A DNA stretch of 64,000 bases from Paenibacillus harenae DSM 16969. Lineage in GTDB: Bacteria; Bacillota; Bacilli; Paenibacillales; Paenibacillaceae. Below are positions 1-7,902 of the stretch, piece after piece. The stretch spans positions 681,070 to 745,069 of the forward strand of contig NZ_KE383844.1 in assembly GCF_000422465.1 (NCBI RefSeq), written 5' to 3'. A program made the position numbers and the translations under genes. Below the pieces are notes generated by a model. It saw nothing but the letters and a program-made list of their open reading frames with translations. It did no database searches and was not told the DNA's origin. Position 1 is the first letter of the stretch, and each line of letters opens with the position of its first letter.

Positions 1-609
1 AAAATGGATCATTTTATCCGCTTGCTTGCGGTCGGTAATATCCCGGAACACGGATACAATCTCTACCCGTTCCCCCTTCCGGAACGCCTTCGAATTGACT
101 TCGACGGCGACGGATGCGCCATCCTTCCTTCTGATTTCAACCTCGTCCACCGCTGCGCTGTTTTTCATTAAATCAACAACCGCGGAAAAATGATCTCTGA
201 TACTTATGTATTGCAAAGGAGAAGCGCCGCCAAGCTCGTCTTCGTTATAACCCGTCAACCGTTGAAATAAATCATTTGAACCTCTGTATTGCGGGGTAAA
301 ATCTTCATTCATGGTAAACAACGCGATTCCATCGTTAGCATGCTGAAAGATTTCACGGAAGCTCTCTTCGCTTTGCTTAGCCTTCTGCTCAGCCTTCATC
401 AGCCGGCCAACATACCTTGAAATTAAGAGATAGAGCAGGATTCCGGTGACGAAGACGTACAATGCGCCCTTCAACGTTTCCTCCCATTGAAACCCGTGAT
501 ACACCCAGAAGTCCGTACCTACGATCCAAACAATGCCGCACAGCATGTATAGACCAACAATCTTTGTGACGCTTACATTCAACATGGAGCTTAGTCTATG
601 CTTGAACAT
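1..609 (-). CDS. PAS-domain membrane sensor protein, N-terminal part (runs off window)
   Basis: The reading frame is open from an ATG at 609 to the left edge, giving 203 residues of a longer protein. Two hydrophobic segments near residues 16-36 and 47-65 suggest an N-terminal membrane hairpin. They are followed by a short linker and a PAS domain (from about residue 80) that ends in the FRDITDRK signature typical of PAS/PAC modules. Proteins with this start usually continue into a histidine kinase, GGDEF or EAL output domain, which lies outside the window. A VanZ-like gene lies 72 bases upstream on the same strand and may be co-transcribed. The PAS assignment is firm; the output activity is unknown. 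Confidence 0.8.
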   Translation of the reverse strand, partial: MFKHRLSSMLNVSVTKIVGLYMLCGIVWIVGTDFWVYHGFQWEETLKGALYVFVTGILLYLLISRYVGRLMKAEQKAKQSEESFREIFQHANDGIALFTMNEDFTPQYRGSNDLFQRLTGYNEDELGGASPLQYISIRDHFSAVVDLMKNSAAVDEVEIRRKDGASVAVEVNSKAFRKGERVEIVSVFRDITDRKQADKMIHF

Positions 610-681
610 TCGCCGAATCGCTCCTATCCGCTAACCCTTCTCAGCCAATAGATTCGACATTTTACTACAAAATCCTCCATT

Positions 682-1200
682 CTACTTCCGCAGCAATTTC
701 CAAACCCTGGCTAAAGCAAGTATCAATAAGCAGACGGACAAGCCGATGCATCCCCCCGTAAAATCCAACAAAACGTCCGTCGTATTCCCCGTCCGGTGTT
801 CGGAGCTGAGCTGATTCCATTCATCCGCAGCCGGAACCGCAATGACAACCAACAGCGTCGCCAGAATCGCGCGGAATACGCGGCGAATATTGAACGAACG
901 CACGAACATAAAGAATAGAGCGGCAAATGTGGCATAAACGAACAGATGCGCGCCTTTGCGAAAGAGAAATTCAATAAATTTGTATGGATTAGAATGCGAA
1001 TTTACCGTAGTATACTGGTATTTAATCGTTATATCGGGCAGCCACCTGACTAAATCATGAAAGCTGAAAAATCGGAGTAACAAAGGTTGTATACTTTGCT
1101 GTTCATACGATTGGGATGAGAATACGAAGACAAGCGTGAGCCACGCTGCAAGCAATATTCCCCATAACAGGGGAGGCAACCATCTTCCATTGTTTTTCAT
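682..1200 (-). CDS. VanZ-like family membrane protein
   Basis: A 172-residue integral membrane protein. The start is taken as ATG 1200 because AGGAGGT at 1211-1217 sits ten bases upstream; a longer frame reaching 1263 has no comparable site. Family marks are an FSSQ motif after the first membrane helix, an RKGAHLFVYATFAAL segment in mid-protein, and a DEWNQ...HRTG...D motif before the last helix. VanZ proteins are small polytopic proteins named from a teicoplanin-resistance cluster, but most homologues are chromosomal with no known role. There is no glycopeptide-resistance gene nearby, so resistance should not be inferred. Confidence 0.82.
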   Translation of the reverse strand: MKNNGRWLPPLLWGILLAAWLTLVFVFSSQSYEQQSIQPLLLRFFSFHDLVRWLPDITIKYQYTTVNSHSNPYKFIEFLFRKGAHLFVYATFAALFFMFVRSFNIRRVFRAILATLLVVIAVPAADEWNQLSSEHRTGNTTDVLLDFTGGCIGLSVCLLILALARVWKLLRK

Positions 1201-1401
1201 CAATAAACCTACCTCCTTTGAACCTATCCTCTCTATCATACTTGAAAAGATAAGGACGGACAAAATCCATCCCTAAGCTTCATGCTGAAGTGCTTTTAGG
1301 ATGTCTCTTCAAGTAATGCGAATACCGTTATCATCTATTGGAAGATTCCTAGTTTAGCCCGTCCGGCTTTGCGTCGCAGAATTTCTTCAGGTTTTCATTG
1401 A

Positions 1402-1441
1402 GAAAAAAAAACGGAAGAACAAGGAATTCTTGTCCTTCCGT
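1402..1441 (-). terminator. Rho-independent terminator of the EamA gene
   Basis: Arms ACGGAAGAACAAG and CTTGTCCTTCCGT form a long stem (one mismatch) with a small loop. On the minus strand it is followed by nine T residues. It lies just downstream of the stop codon of the EamA-family gene. Confidence 0.85.
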
Positions 1442-1462
1442 CATCCGAATGATCAGCCCCGG

Positions 1463-2356
1463 TTAAGCCTTCTTGCGCTCGATACTAATCCACACCAGAC
1501 CGGCAGCCATACAGGCGGCGCCGCACATTTGCAGCAGCGTAATTGTCTCGCCAAACATAAAGTAGCCTGCTGCGACAGCCGCCGCCGGCACCGCATAACG
1601 GAAGAAGTTGGAGCGCGTCGCCCCTACTTTAAACATGCAGGCGTTCCATACAACGAAAGCCAGCACCGTGCAAATGAGCACATTATAGGCGATAGACAGA
1701 TAATGACCCATATTGAGCGCCTGCCAATCCGTCTCGCCCCAAGCGCCGAACGTCAGCGGAAGCATGAACAAGGAGCCGAAGGCGATCGTCCAGGTGCTCA
1801 CACGCAGCGCCGAGTATTGCTTCATCAGCGACATCGAGCTCAAATTAAACAAAGGGCCGATGATGCTGACGCCGAACGCCATTGCGTTGCCAAGCATGTT
1901 CTCGGACGACAGATTGAAGCCCTCGCCGCCGCCGAGAATTACGAAGCATACGCCGACGATCGAGATTGCTCCTCCGACGATAAGCCGGGCCGTAATCGAT
2001 TCCCGCATGAACAGCGGCGCGAATAAGGCGGCGAAGATCGGCCAAGGCGCCACGTTCAGAAGCGAGGCATTCGCGAGCGTCGTATATTTAATGGAATACA
2101 TCACGGTAATTTCAAGCAGCGTAATACCGATCAATCCGATGAGGGCCAGCTTAGGGACGATCCTCCACGGAATGCCGACGCTCCCCTCCATGCGCCATAG
2201 GATGAAGAAGAAGAACGGCACAGCCAGTCCAAATCTTAAAATCGAGAAAACAATCGGATTAAACGATTCCATCCCTAACCGGGAGATGCCGAAGTTGGCT
2301 CCCCAAATAACGGCAACCAGCACCAGACCGCCGTAATTCAACCATTTGTTATTCAT
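1463..2356 (-). CDS. DMT-superfamily (EamA) transporter
   Basis: A 297-residue protein made almost wholly of hydrophobic helices, in the usual two-repeat, ten-helix EamA arrangement: one half starts with GLVLVAVIWGANFGISRLGM and the second repeat begins near the MLGNAMAFGVS segment. Such proteins move small metabolites, often amino acids or purines, out of or into the cytoplasm; the substrate cannot be read from sequence. ATG 2356 is preferred because a GAGCGGAG site precedes it; the frame could extend to 2485 but that leader is not transporter-like. A terminator follows at 1402-1441, so it is probably a single transcription unit. Confidence 0.85.
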   Translation of the reverse strand: MNNKWLNYGGLVLVAVIWGANFGISRLGMESFNPIVFSILRFGLAVPFFFFILWRMEGSVGIPWRIVPKLALIGLIGITLLEITVMYSIKYTTLANASLLNVAPWPIFAALFAPLFMRESITARLIVGGAISIVGVCFVILGGGEGFNLSSENMLGNAMAFGVSIIGPLFNLSSMSLMKQYSALRVSTWTIAFGSLFMLPLTFGAWGETDWQALNMGHYLSIAYNVLICTVLAFVVWNACMFKVGATRSNFFRYAVPAAAVAAGYFMFGETITLLQMCGAACMAAGLVWISIERKKA

Positions 2357-2483
2357 TTTCTCCGCTCCATCCATGCTTGTTATCTCTATCTGTATAAGTC
2401 CTCGTACATCATAGCATGAAGATGCCGCCTTGTAATAGCTATTCAAGCATAAACGGCTAATGCCTTCCTTAGGTGGCAAAAGC

Positions 2484-2553
2484 AACCGTTTCGCGGTGAA
2501 ATATAAGCCAAGTTATAAGTGCAAAACTTATAAAGTCTTATATTTTTAAAAAG
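2484..2553 (+). repeat. Dispersed intergenic element, copy 1
   Basis: This stretch aligns almost end to end with 19136-19202. Shared blocks in order are AACCGTTTCG, a GG.GAA.T.TAAGC block, then TATAAG followed by AAAACTTATAAA and CTTA, ending AAAAAG. It includes the inverted repeat TTATAAGT / ACTTATAA (2513-2533). It sits upstream of mtlA and downstream of the divergent EamA start. The function is unknown; the conservation is directly visible. Confidence 0.72.
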
Positions 2554-2588
2554 ATGTCAACAGCCTTCATGACGCAACCTGATTTTGA

Positions 2589-2617
2589 TTGTATTGCGTG
2601 TGAAAGCGCTGTACATT
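2589..2617 (+). promoter_or_regulatory. Predicted mtl promoter overlapped by a CcpA (cre)-like site
   Basis: TTGTAT at 2589-2594 and TACATT at 2612-2617 are spaced by 17 bases, a fair SigA promoter. The sequence TGAAAGCGCTGTAC at 2601-2614 matches the cre consensus at 12 of 14 positions and lies between and over the -10 element, as expected for catabolite repression of a sugar operon. It is inferred from sequence only; the last two cre bases deviate. Confidence 0.5.
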
Positions 2618-2685
2618 ACGATTAATTCAGTTGCCGGAGGCGAATAATAAACTAACCGGCAGATTTTTGAAATGGAGGTTCTAAC

Positions 2686-4137
2686 ATGAGTAAACAGGCA
2701 TCGGACTCCAGAGGCGTAAAAGTATCTGTCCAACGTTTCGGCCGCTTCCTTAGCGGCATGGTTATGCCGAATATCGGCGCCTTTATCGCTTGGGGACTTA
2801 TCACGGCTTTATTTATACCGACAGGCTGGTTTCCAAATGAAAGCCTAGCCATGCTAGTAGGCCCAATGATTACTTATCTGCTGCCGATTCTTATCGGATA
2901 CACCGGCGGACAAATGATTCACGGCGTACGGGGCGGCGTCATCGGCGCGGTCGTCACAGCCGGCGTTATTGTAGGTGCGGACATTCCAATGTTTCTCGGC
3001 GCGATGATCGTCGGCCCTTTCGCTGCATGGGTCTTGAAGAAGTTTGATAAATGGATTGAGGGTAAAATCCCTTCCGGCTTCGAAATGCTGATCAACAACT
3101 TCTCGTCCGGCATCATCGGCGGCGGTCTTGCCCTTCTTGCGTTCAAAGCAATCGGCCCCATCGTTGCCACATTCAGCAAGCTTCTCGCAACCGGCGTGGA
3201 CTTCCTGATCGACACCGGCTTGCTGCCGCTCGCTAACATTCTGATCGAGCCGGCCAAGGTCTTGTTCTTGAACAATGCGATCAACCACGGCATTCTCGGA
3301 CCGCTCGCTCTTGAGCAGGCATCCAAAGCCGGGCAATCCATTATTTACATGCTGGAATCGAACCCGGGACCGGGTCTTGGTATTCTGCTCGCTTATTGGC
3401 TCGTTGGCAGAGGAACGGTTAAGCAATCGGCGCCGGGCGCCGCGGTTATTCATTTCTTCGGCGGTATCCATGAAATTTATTTCCCTTACATTCTGATGAA
3501 TCCGCGCCTCATCCTTGCGGCAATCGCGGGCGGTGTCACAGGCACGTTCACGTTCTCAATCCTCGGCGCAGGCCTTGTCGCCGCTCCGTCTCCGGGCAGT
3601 ATTATCGCCTACATGACCATGACGCCAAAAGGAGGCCTCTTCCCGATGCTGGCCGGCGTTGCAGTCGCAACGATCGTATCGTTCCTCGTCGCATCGCTTC
3701 TGCTCAAGACGAGCAAGCAAACGGACGAAGAAGGCGATGAGCTGGAGCGCGCATCGCAGAAGGTGCAGCAGATGAAAGCGGAAGCGAAAGGCACCGCCGC
3801 TGCCGCGGCTGCGGGTACGACTGCAGCTGCCGCTGCCCAAGCGGTACGGAAGTCGAACGATCAAGTGAACAAAATCGTCTTCTCCTGCGATGCGGGTATG
3901 GGCTCAAGCGCGATGGGCGCGTCTATTCTTCGCAAGAAGATCCATGCGGCCGAGCTTCCGATAACGGTCATCAACACGGCGATCAGCGATATTCCGAATG
4001 ATGCCGATATCGTCATCACGCACAAAACGCTTACGGACCGTGCCCGTCAGAAAGCGCCTGACGCGGAGCATATTTCGATCGACAACTTCTTGAAGAGCCC
4101 GGAATATGACACACTGGTTGAAAGACTAAAAAACTAA
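2686..4137 (+). CDS. mtlA: PTS mannitol transporter, EIICB component
   Basis: A 483-residue mannitol permease that takes up mannitol and phosphorylates it to mannitol-1-phosphate. The N-terminal IIC membrane domain (about residues 15-345) carries the GGIHEIYFPYI motif with the substrate-site Glu at 263. An Ala-rich linker (about 360-390) leads to a IIB domain with phospho-acceptor Cys401 in CDAGMGSSAMG. The IIA domain is absent and is encoded separately by mtlF, the Bacillus/Geobacillus-type arrangement. A TGGAGG-type site precedes ATG 2686. It is the first gene of mtlA-mtlR-mtlF-mtlD-EI-HPr. Confidence 0.96.
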   Translation: MSKQASDSRGVKVSVQRFGRFLSGMVMPNIGAFIAWGLITALFIPTGWFPNESLAMLVGPMITYLLPILIGYTGGQMIHGVRGGVIGAVVTAGVIVGADIPMFLGAMIVGPFAAWVLKKFDKWIEGKIPSGFEMLINNFSSGIIGGGLALLAFKAIGPIVATFSKLLATGVDFLIDTGLLPLANILIEPAKVLFLNNAINHGILGPLALEQASKAGQSIIYMLESNPGPGLGILLAYWLVGRGTVKQSAPGAAVIHFFGGIHEIYFPYILMNPRLILAAIAGGVTGTFTFSILGAGLVAAPSPGSIIAYMTMTPKGGLFPMLAGVAVATIVSFLVASLLLKTSKQTDEEGDELERASQKVQQMKAEAKGTAAAAAAGTTAAAAAQAVRKSNDQVNKIVFSCDAGMGSSAMGASILRKKIHAAELPITVINTAISDIPNDADIVITHKTLTDRARQKAPDAEHISIDNFLKSPEYDTLVERLKN

Positions 4138-4150
4138 CTATCTATGGCCG

Positions 4151-4182
4151 CTTAACGCTGACAGAGCTCTGTCGGCGTTAAG
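4151..4182 (+). other. Strong stem-loop between mtlA and mtlR
   Basis: CTTAACGC.GACAGAG is followed directly by CTCTGTC.GCGTTAAG, giving a 16-base-pair hairpin with one G-T pair and almost no loop. No T-run follows, so it is not a typical terminator. A role in mRNA processing or in setting a high mtlA to low mtlR ratio is inferred. Confidence 0.65.
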
Positions 4183-4212
4183 TTCATTCCTCGTTAAGGA
4201 GGATGATCTCTT

Positions 4213-6291
4213 ATCAAAGCATCTACCAGGCAGCGCCGTATCATTGAGCTTCTGCTCGAGCAGAAGCAGGAAATAACCGCAGCCGACATTGCCGAGATCG
4301 TCGGAACGAGCACGAGAACGATCCATCGGGAGCTGCTCGATATCGAGCCTCTGCTCGAGGCCAGCGGCATTACGCTTCATAAAATATCCGGTTTGGGCAT
4401 CAAGATCGAGGCCGATCCCGAGACGATCGAGCGCTTCAGGCAGACGATCGTAAGCACCGACCCCCTCGAGTATGCAGCGGAAGAACGCAAGGTGCTCATT
4501 CTGTGCAGACTGCTTGAGTATGAGGAGCCGGTGAAGCTGTTCTCTCTCGCAAGCGAGCTGCGCGTGACGATGCCCACGATCAGCCACGATCTGGTTGAGC
4601 TGGAGGATATGATTACGAAGCAAGGCTTGATCCTCGTGCGAAGAAGAGGCTACGGCGTCGAAATTGCCGGCCCCGAGGAAGCCAAGCGCAGCCTGATCAG
4701 CCTGCTCGCTTACAGTCATCTGGATGATTCCGATGTATTCGGACAATACAAGGACCAGGCTGCTGCGCATCCGATTACGGCACAGCTGCTCGGCATGGTC
4801 GGCAAAGAAAGCTTCATGAAGCTCGAGCAAGCTTTATGGGAGCTGAACGGCGAATGGCAGAACGACTTGACGGATACCGCCTATACGCGGCTGCTCATTA
4901 AGCTTTCGGTGACGCTCACTAGAGCCGGTCAAGGCCATCTCATCCCCGCCCGAACAGGCGGACCCTATCGCGAGGTCAGCCTGCTCGAGCGGCTGCTGGA
5001 CCGCCTGCAGCTAAAGCTGCCGGATGAAGAGAAGCAGTATCTGGCCGGACTGCTAAGCCAAGAGGACGTTCAGAAGAAAGCGCTGCTGATCCACCACGAC
5101 GATATGTCGCTTATCGAAACCGTGACGCTGCTCATCCGTTATGTGCAGGAACGGATTGGGGTCCCGCTTCTGCAGGACCGGTCGCTTGCCGAAGGATTGA
5201 TTCAGCATATCAAACCGGCTTTCCAGCGCATCAGGGAAGGCGTCGCCATCCGCAATCCGATGCTGGCGCCGATCAAGAAGGATTACGGCCCGTTGTTTTC
5301 CATCGTTCGCCAAGGCGTTAACGAGCTTATTCGATCGATAGAGGTGCCGGATGAGGAAATCGGCTACATTGTTATGCATTTCGGCGCTTCCCTGGAGAGA
5401 TTCAAGCAGTTTCCGCGAACAATAAGAGCGGTGCTTGTCTGCACAAGCGGAATCGGTTCCTCCAAGCTGCTCGCCGTGCGTATCACGAAGGAACTTCCGC
5501 AGATCGAATTGATCGGCCATCACTCCTGGTATGAGGCCGCAAGAATGTCCGCGAGTCAATATGACCTGATCATTTCGACCGTTGACCTGCCGCTGGATCC
5601 GGATCAATACATTAAGCTCAGTCCTCTGCTGACTCGGGAGGAATCGAATAAGCTTCGCTCTTATATAGAAGGAACGACGCTCAAGAAGCTGGCTCCGGAG
5701 AACAAAAGCGAAGCGGAGGACGGATCCGCGACCGCGGACGACGGACCATCGCCGATCGACCGCTTCGTGCTGCTTCAGCGTTACAGCGAGGGCATTTTGC
5801 AGCTGCTAGGCGGTTTTCGCGTTCATGACTTGACCGTCGAGCCAAGCGGCATGCGCTTGGAGGATCAGCTCCCCCGGATGATCGCGCTGCTTGCACGACC
5901 GGAGGCGCTGGAGCATGGCGATAAAATCGCGGCGCAGCTCATTGCGAGAGAGCGGCAAGGAAGCCTCGTCATTCCGGAAACGGAGCTTGCGCTCATTCAC
6001 ACCCGAAGCGAATGGATTCAGGAGCCGCTCCTTATGCTGTACAGATATAACGAGCCCCTTATGCTGAGCGACGATGAAGACGGAGCCATTAGCGCCATGC
6101 AGGTTCTCATGATGCTTGGCCCGATGAAGCTGGACAAATACAGCCTCGAGATTCTCAGCGAAATAAGCGCCATGCTGCTCCTACCGGATATGATCAACGC
6201 TTTGACGAACGGCGATTTGCCAAGCATCAAGGCATTCATTTCGCGCAAGCTGGAGCATTATATAAAAACCAAAATGGACTGGAGAAGTTAA
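4213..6291 (+). CDS. mtlR: Mannitol operon activator, PRD/EIIB/EIIA-like (BglG family)
   Basis: About 692 residues, matching the roughly 694 of Bacillus MtlR. The order is an N-terminal DeoR-like HTH (RQRRIIELLLEQ...), a second HTH, two PRD domains, a EIIB-like domain with Cys410 (VLVCTSGIGSS) and a EIIA-like C terminus with His596 (LALIHTRSEW). These residues are the PTS phosphorylation points that switch MtlR activity. No ATG, GTG or TTG lies in frame before the first HTH: the nearest in-frame upstream stop is at 4204, and the ribosome-binding site AAGGAGG ends at 4202. The best-spaced codon is ATC at 4213, so an atypical start or a sequence error is likely. Starting at ATG 4393 would delete the DNA-binding domain. 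Confidence 0.88.
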   Translation: MKASTRQRRIIELLLEQKQEITAADIAEIVGTSTRTIHRELLDIEPLLEASGITLHKISGLGIKIEADPETIERFRQTIVSTDPLEYAAEERKVLILCRLLEYEEPVKLFSLASELRVTMPTISHDLVELEDMITKQGLILVRRRGYGVEIAGPEEAKRSLISLLAYSHLDDSDVFGQYKDQAAAHPITAQLLGMVGKESFMKLEQALWELNGEWQNDLTDTAYTRLLIKLSVTLTRAGQGHLIPARTGGPYREVSLLERLLDRLQLKLPDEEKQYLAGLLSQEDVQKKALLIHHDDMSLIETVTLLIRYVQERIGVPLLQDRSLAEGLIQHIKPAFQRIREGVAIRNPMLAPIKKDYGPLFSIVRQGVNELIRSIEVPDEEIGYIVMHFGASLERFKQFPRTIRAVLVCTSGIGSSKLLAVRITKELPQIELIGHHSWYEAARMSASQYDLIISTVDLPLDPDQYIKLSPLLTREESNKLRSYIEGTTLKKLAPENKSEAEDGSATADDGPSPIDRFVLLQRYSEGILQLLGGFRVHDLTVEPSGMRLEDQLPRMIALLARPEALEHGDKIAAQLIARERQGSLVIPETELALIHTRSEWIQEPLLMLYRYNEPLMLSDDEDGAISAMQVLMMLGPMKLDKYSLEILSEISAMLLLPDMINALTNGDLPSIKAFISRKLEHYIKTKMDWRS

Positions 6292-6294
6292 ACC

Positions 6295-6732
6295 ATGACT
6301 ATTCTAGCAAAAGAGAAAATCAGACTGAATGTACAAGTAAAAGACAAATACGAGGCGATCCGCATGGCCGGACAGCTGCTGGTTGAAGCAGGTCACGCGC
6401 CTGCCGAATATATCGGGAAAATGATTGAACGCGAGGATGCACTGTCCACCTATATCGGCGGCGGTCTCGCCATGCCGCATGGCACAAACGATTCAAAGGC
6501 GTTAATCCGCTCGACCGGCCTTGCTATCCTGATCGTTCCTGACGGCGTCGACTTCGGCGGCGACGAACCGGCGCAGCTGATTATCGGCTTGGCGGCGGTC
6601 GGCGACGACCACCTGAACATCCTCACGAACGTGGCCATGCTCGTATCCGAGGAGGAAGACATGCAGCGCATTCTGAACGCGGCTTCGGAAGAGGAACTGA
6701 TTTCGATTTTCGAAGAGGGAATGCAGGGATGA
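6295..6732 (+). CDS. mtlF: PTS mannitol EIIA component
   Basis: A 145-residue soluble EIIA of the mannitol/fructose class. The phosphoryl-carrying His62 lies in AMPHGTND, followed by the glycine- and valine-rich core expected of the fold. It accepts phosphate from HPr and passes it to Cys401 of MtlA. It starts four bases after the mtlR stop, and its TGA overlaps the ATG of mtlD (ATGA), indicating translational coupling. Confidence 0.95.
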   Translation: MTILAKEKIRLNVQVKDKYEAIRMAGQLLVEAGHAPAEYIGKMIEREDALSTYIGGGLAMPHGTNDSKALIRSTGLAILIVPDGVDFGGDEPAQLIIGLAAVGDDHLNILTNVAMLVSEEEDMQRILNAASEEELISIFEEGMQG

Positions 6733-7895
6733 AGGCCGTACATTTTGGCGCTGGTAATATAGGCCGGGGCTTTATCGGATTGCTGCTGCACGACTCGGGG
6801 TATGAGATTACGTTCGTTGACGTAAATGATACGCTTGTGTCGCACCTGCAGGAGAAGGGACAGTACACGGTCAGGCTCGCCAATGAGCAAGCGGATACCC
6901 GCCTTGTTGATCATGTCACTGCTATTGACGGGAAAAATACCGCTTTAGTCGCGGAGGCGATTGCTTCCGCAGACCTCGTCACGACCGCCGTCGGCGTGTC
7001 GGTGCTGAAGCATATTGCCGGCGCGATCGCTAGAGGAATCGAGCTTCGTATGGCCGGAAGCAGGCAGCCGCTTCATATTATTGCTTGCGAGAACGCATTG
7101 GGCGGCAGTACGACGCTGAAGGAGTTCGTGTATGAGCACCTGCCGGCTGATGTAGCCGCGGACTCCGCTCAGGTCGTTGCGTTCCCGGATGCAGCCGTGG
7201 ACCGGATTGTGCCGCTTCAGCAGCATGAGGATCCCCTGCTTGTCACAGTCGAGCCGTTCTACGAATGGACGGTAAACCGTTCAGCCGTTCTGCCGGGGCA
7301 CCGGGAAATCAAAGGCGTACACTATGTCGACAAGCTCGAGCCCTATATCGAACGCAAGCTGTTCACCGTGAATACGGGACACTGCTACGCCGCTTATCAT
7401 GCATACTTGAAGGGGTATTCGACCATTCAGGAAGCGATGAAGGATCAAGCAATTGTAAGTGAGGTTCGAGGCGCTTTGCAGGAATCGGGAGCCGCGCTCA
7501 TTCAGACCTATAAGTTCAATGAGGCGGAGCATAACGCGTATATTGACACGATTCTGGAACGGTTCGTTAATCCGTATTTGATTGATGAGGTAACGCGAAT
7601 CGGCCGCTCGCCGATCCGCAAGCTTTCGACGAATGACCGACTTGTCCGGCCAGCCTTGCTGGCGCAGGATTGCGGCGTCGTTGTTACGCATCTGACGAAC
7701 GCGATGGCAGCGGCTTTGCACTTTGACGCTGCGGATGACCCGGAAGCTGCCGAGCTGCAGCAAGCCATTAAGGAGCTTGGTTTAGAGCAGACAATCACAA
7801 AATATACGGGCCTTGATGAGCAAAGCCCTCTTCATAAGCAAGTCGCGGAGCAGTACCATGAGCTGGGAAGGCTGCATCCGCAGGGAAAGGAATGA
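6729..7895 (+). CDS. mtlD: Mannitol-1-phosphate 5-dehydrogenase
   Basis: A 388-residue NAD-dependent enzyme that oxidises mannitol-1-phosphate to fructose-6-phosphate in the cytoplasm. The N terminus (MKAVHFGAGNIGRGFIG) is the Rossmann dinucleotide-binding motif characteristic of MtlD. The downstream KLFTVNTGHCYAAY segment fits the polyol dehydrogenase catalytic region. It overlaps mtlF by four bases. Confidence 0.96.
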   Translation: MKAVHFGAGNIGRGFIGLLLHDSGYEITFVDVNDTLVSHLQEKGQYTVRLANEQADTRLVDHVTAIDGKNTALVAEAIASADLVTTAVGVSVLKHIAGAIARGIELRMAGSRQPLHIIACENALGGSTTLKEFVYEHLPADVAADSAQVVAFPDAAVDRIVPLQQHEDPLLVTVEPFYEWTVNRSAVLPGHREIKGVHYVDKLEPYIERKLFTVNTGHCYAAYHAYLKGYSTIQEAMKDQAIVSEVRGALQESGAALIQTYKFNEAEHNAYIDTILERFVNPYLIDEVTRIGRSPIRKLSTNDRLVRPALLAQDCGVVVTHLTNAMAAALHFDAADDPEAAELQQAIKELGLEQTITKYTGLDEQSPLHKQVAEQYHELGRLHPQGKE

Positions 7896-7902
7896 TCAAA
7901 CG

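Noticed and set aside
682-1200. Glycopeptide resistance from the VanZ-like gene
   Set aside because: No van resistance genes are nearby, and VanZ-like proteins are common chromosomal proteins.
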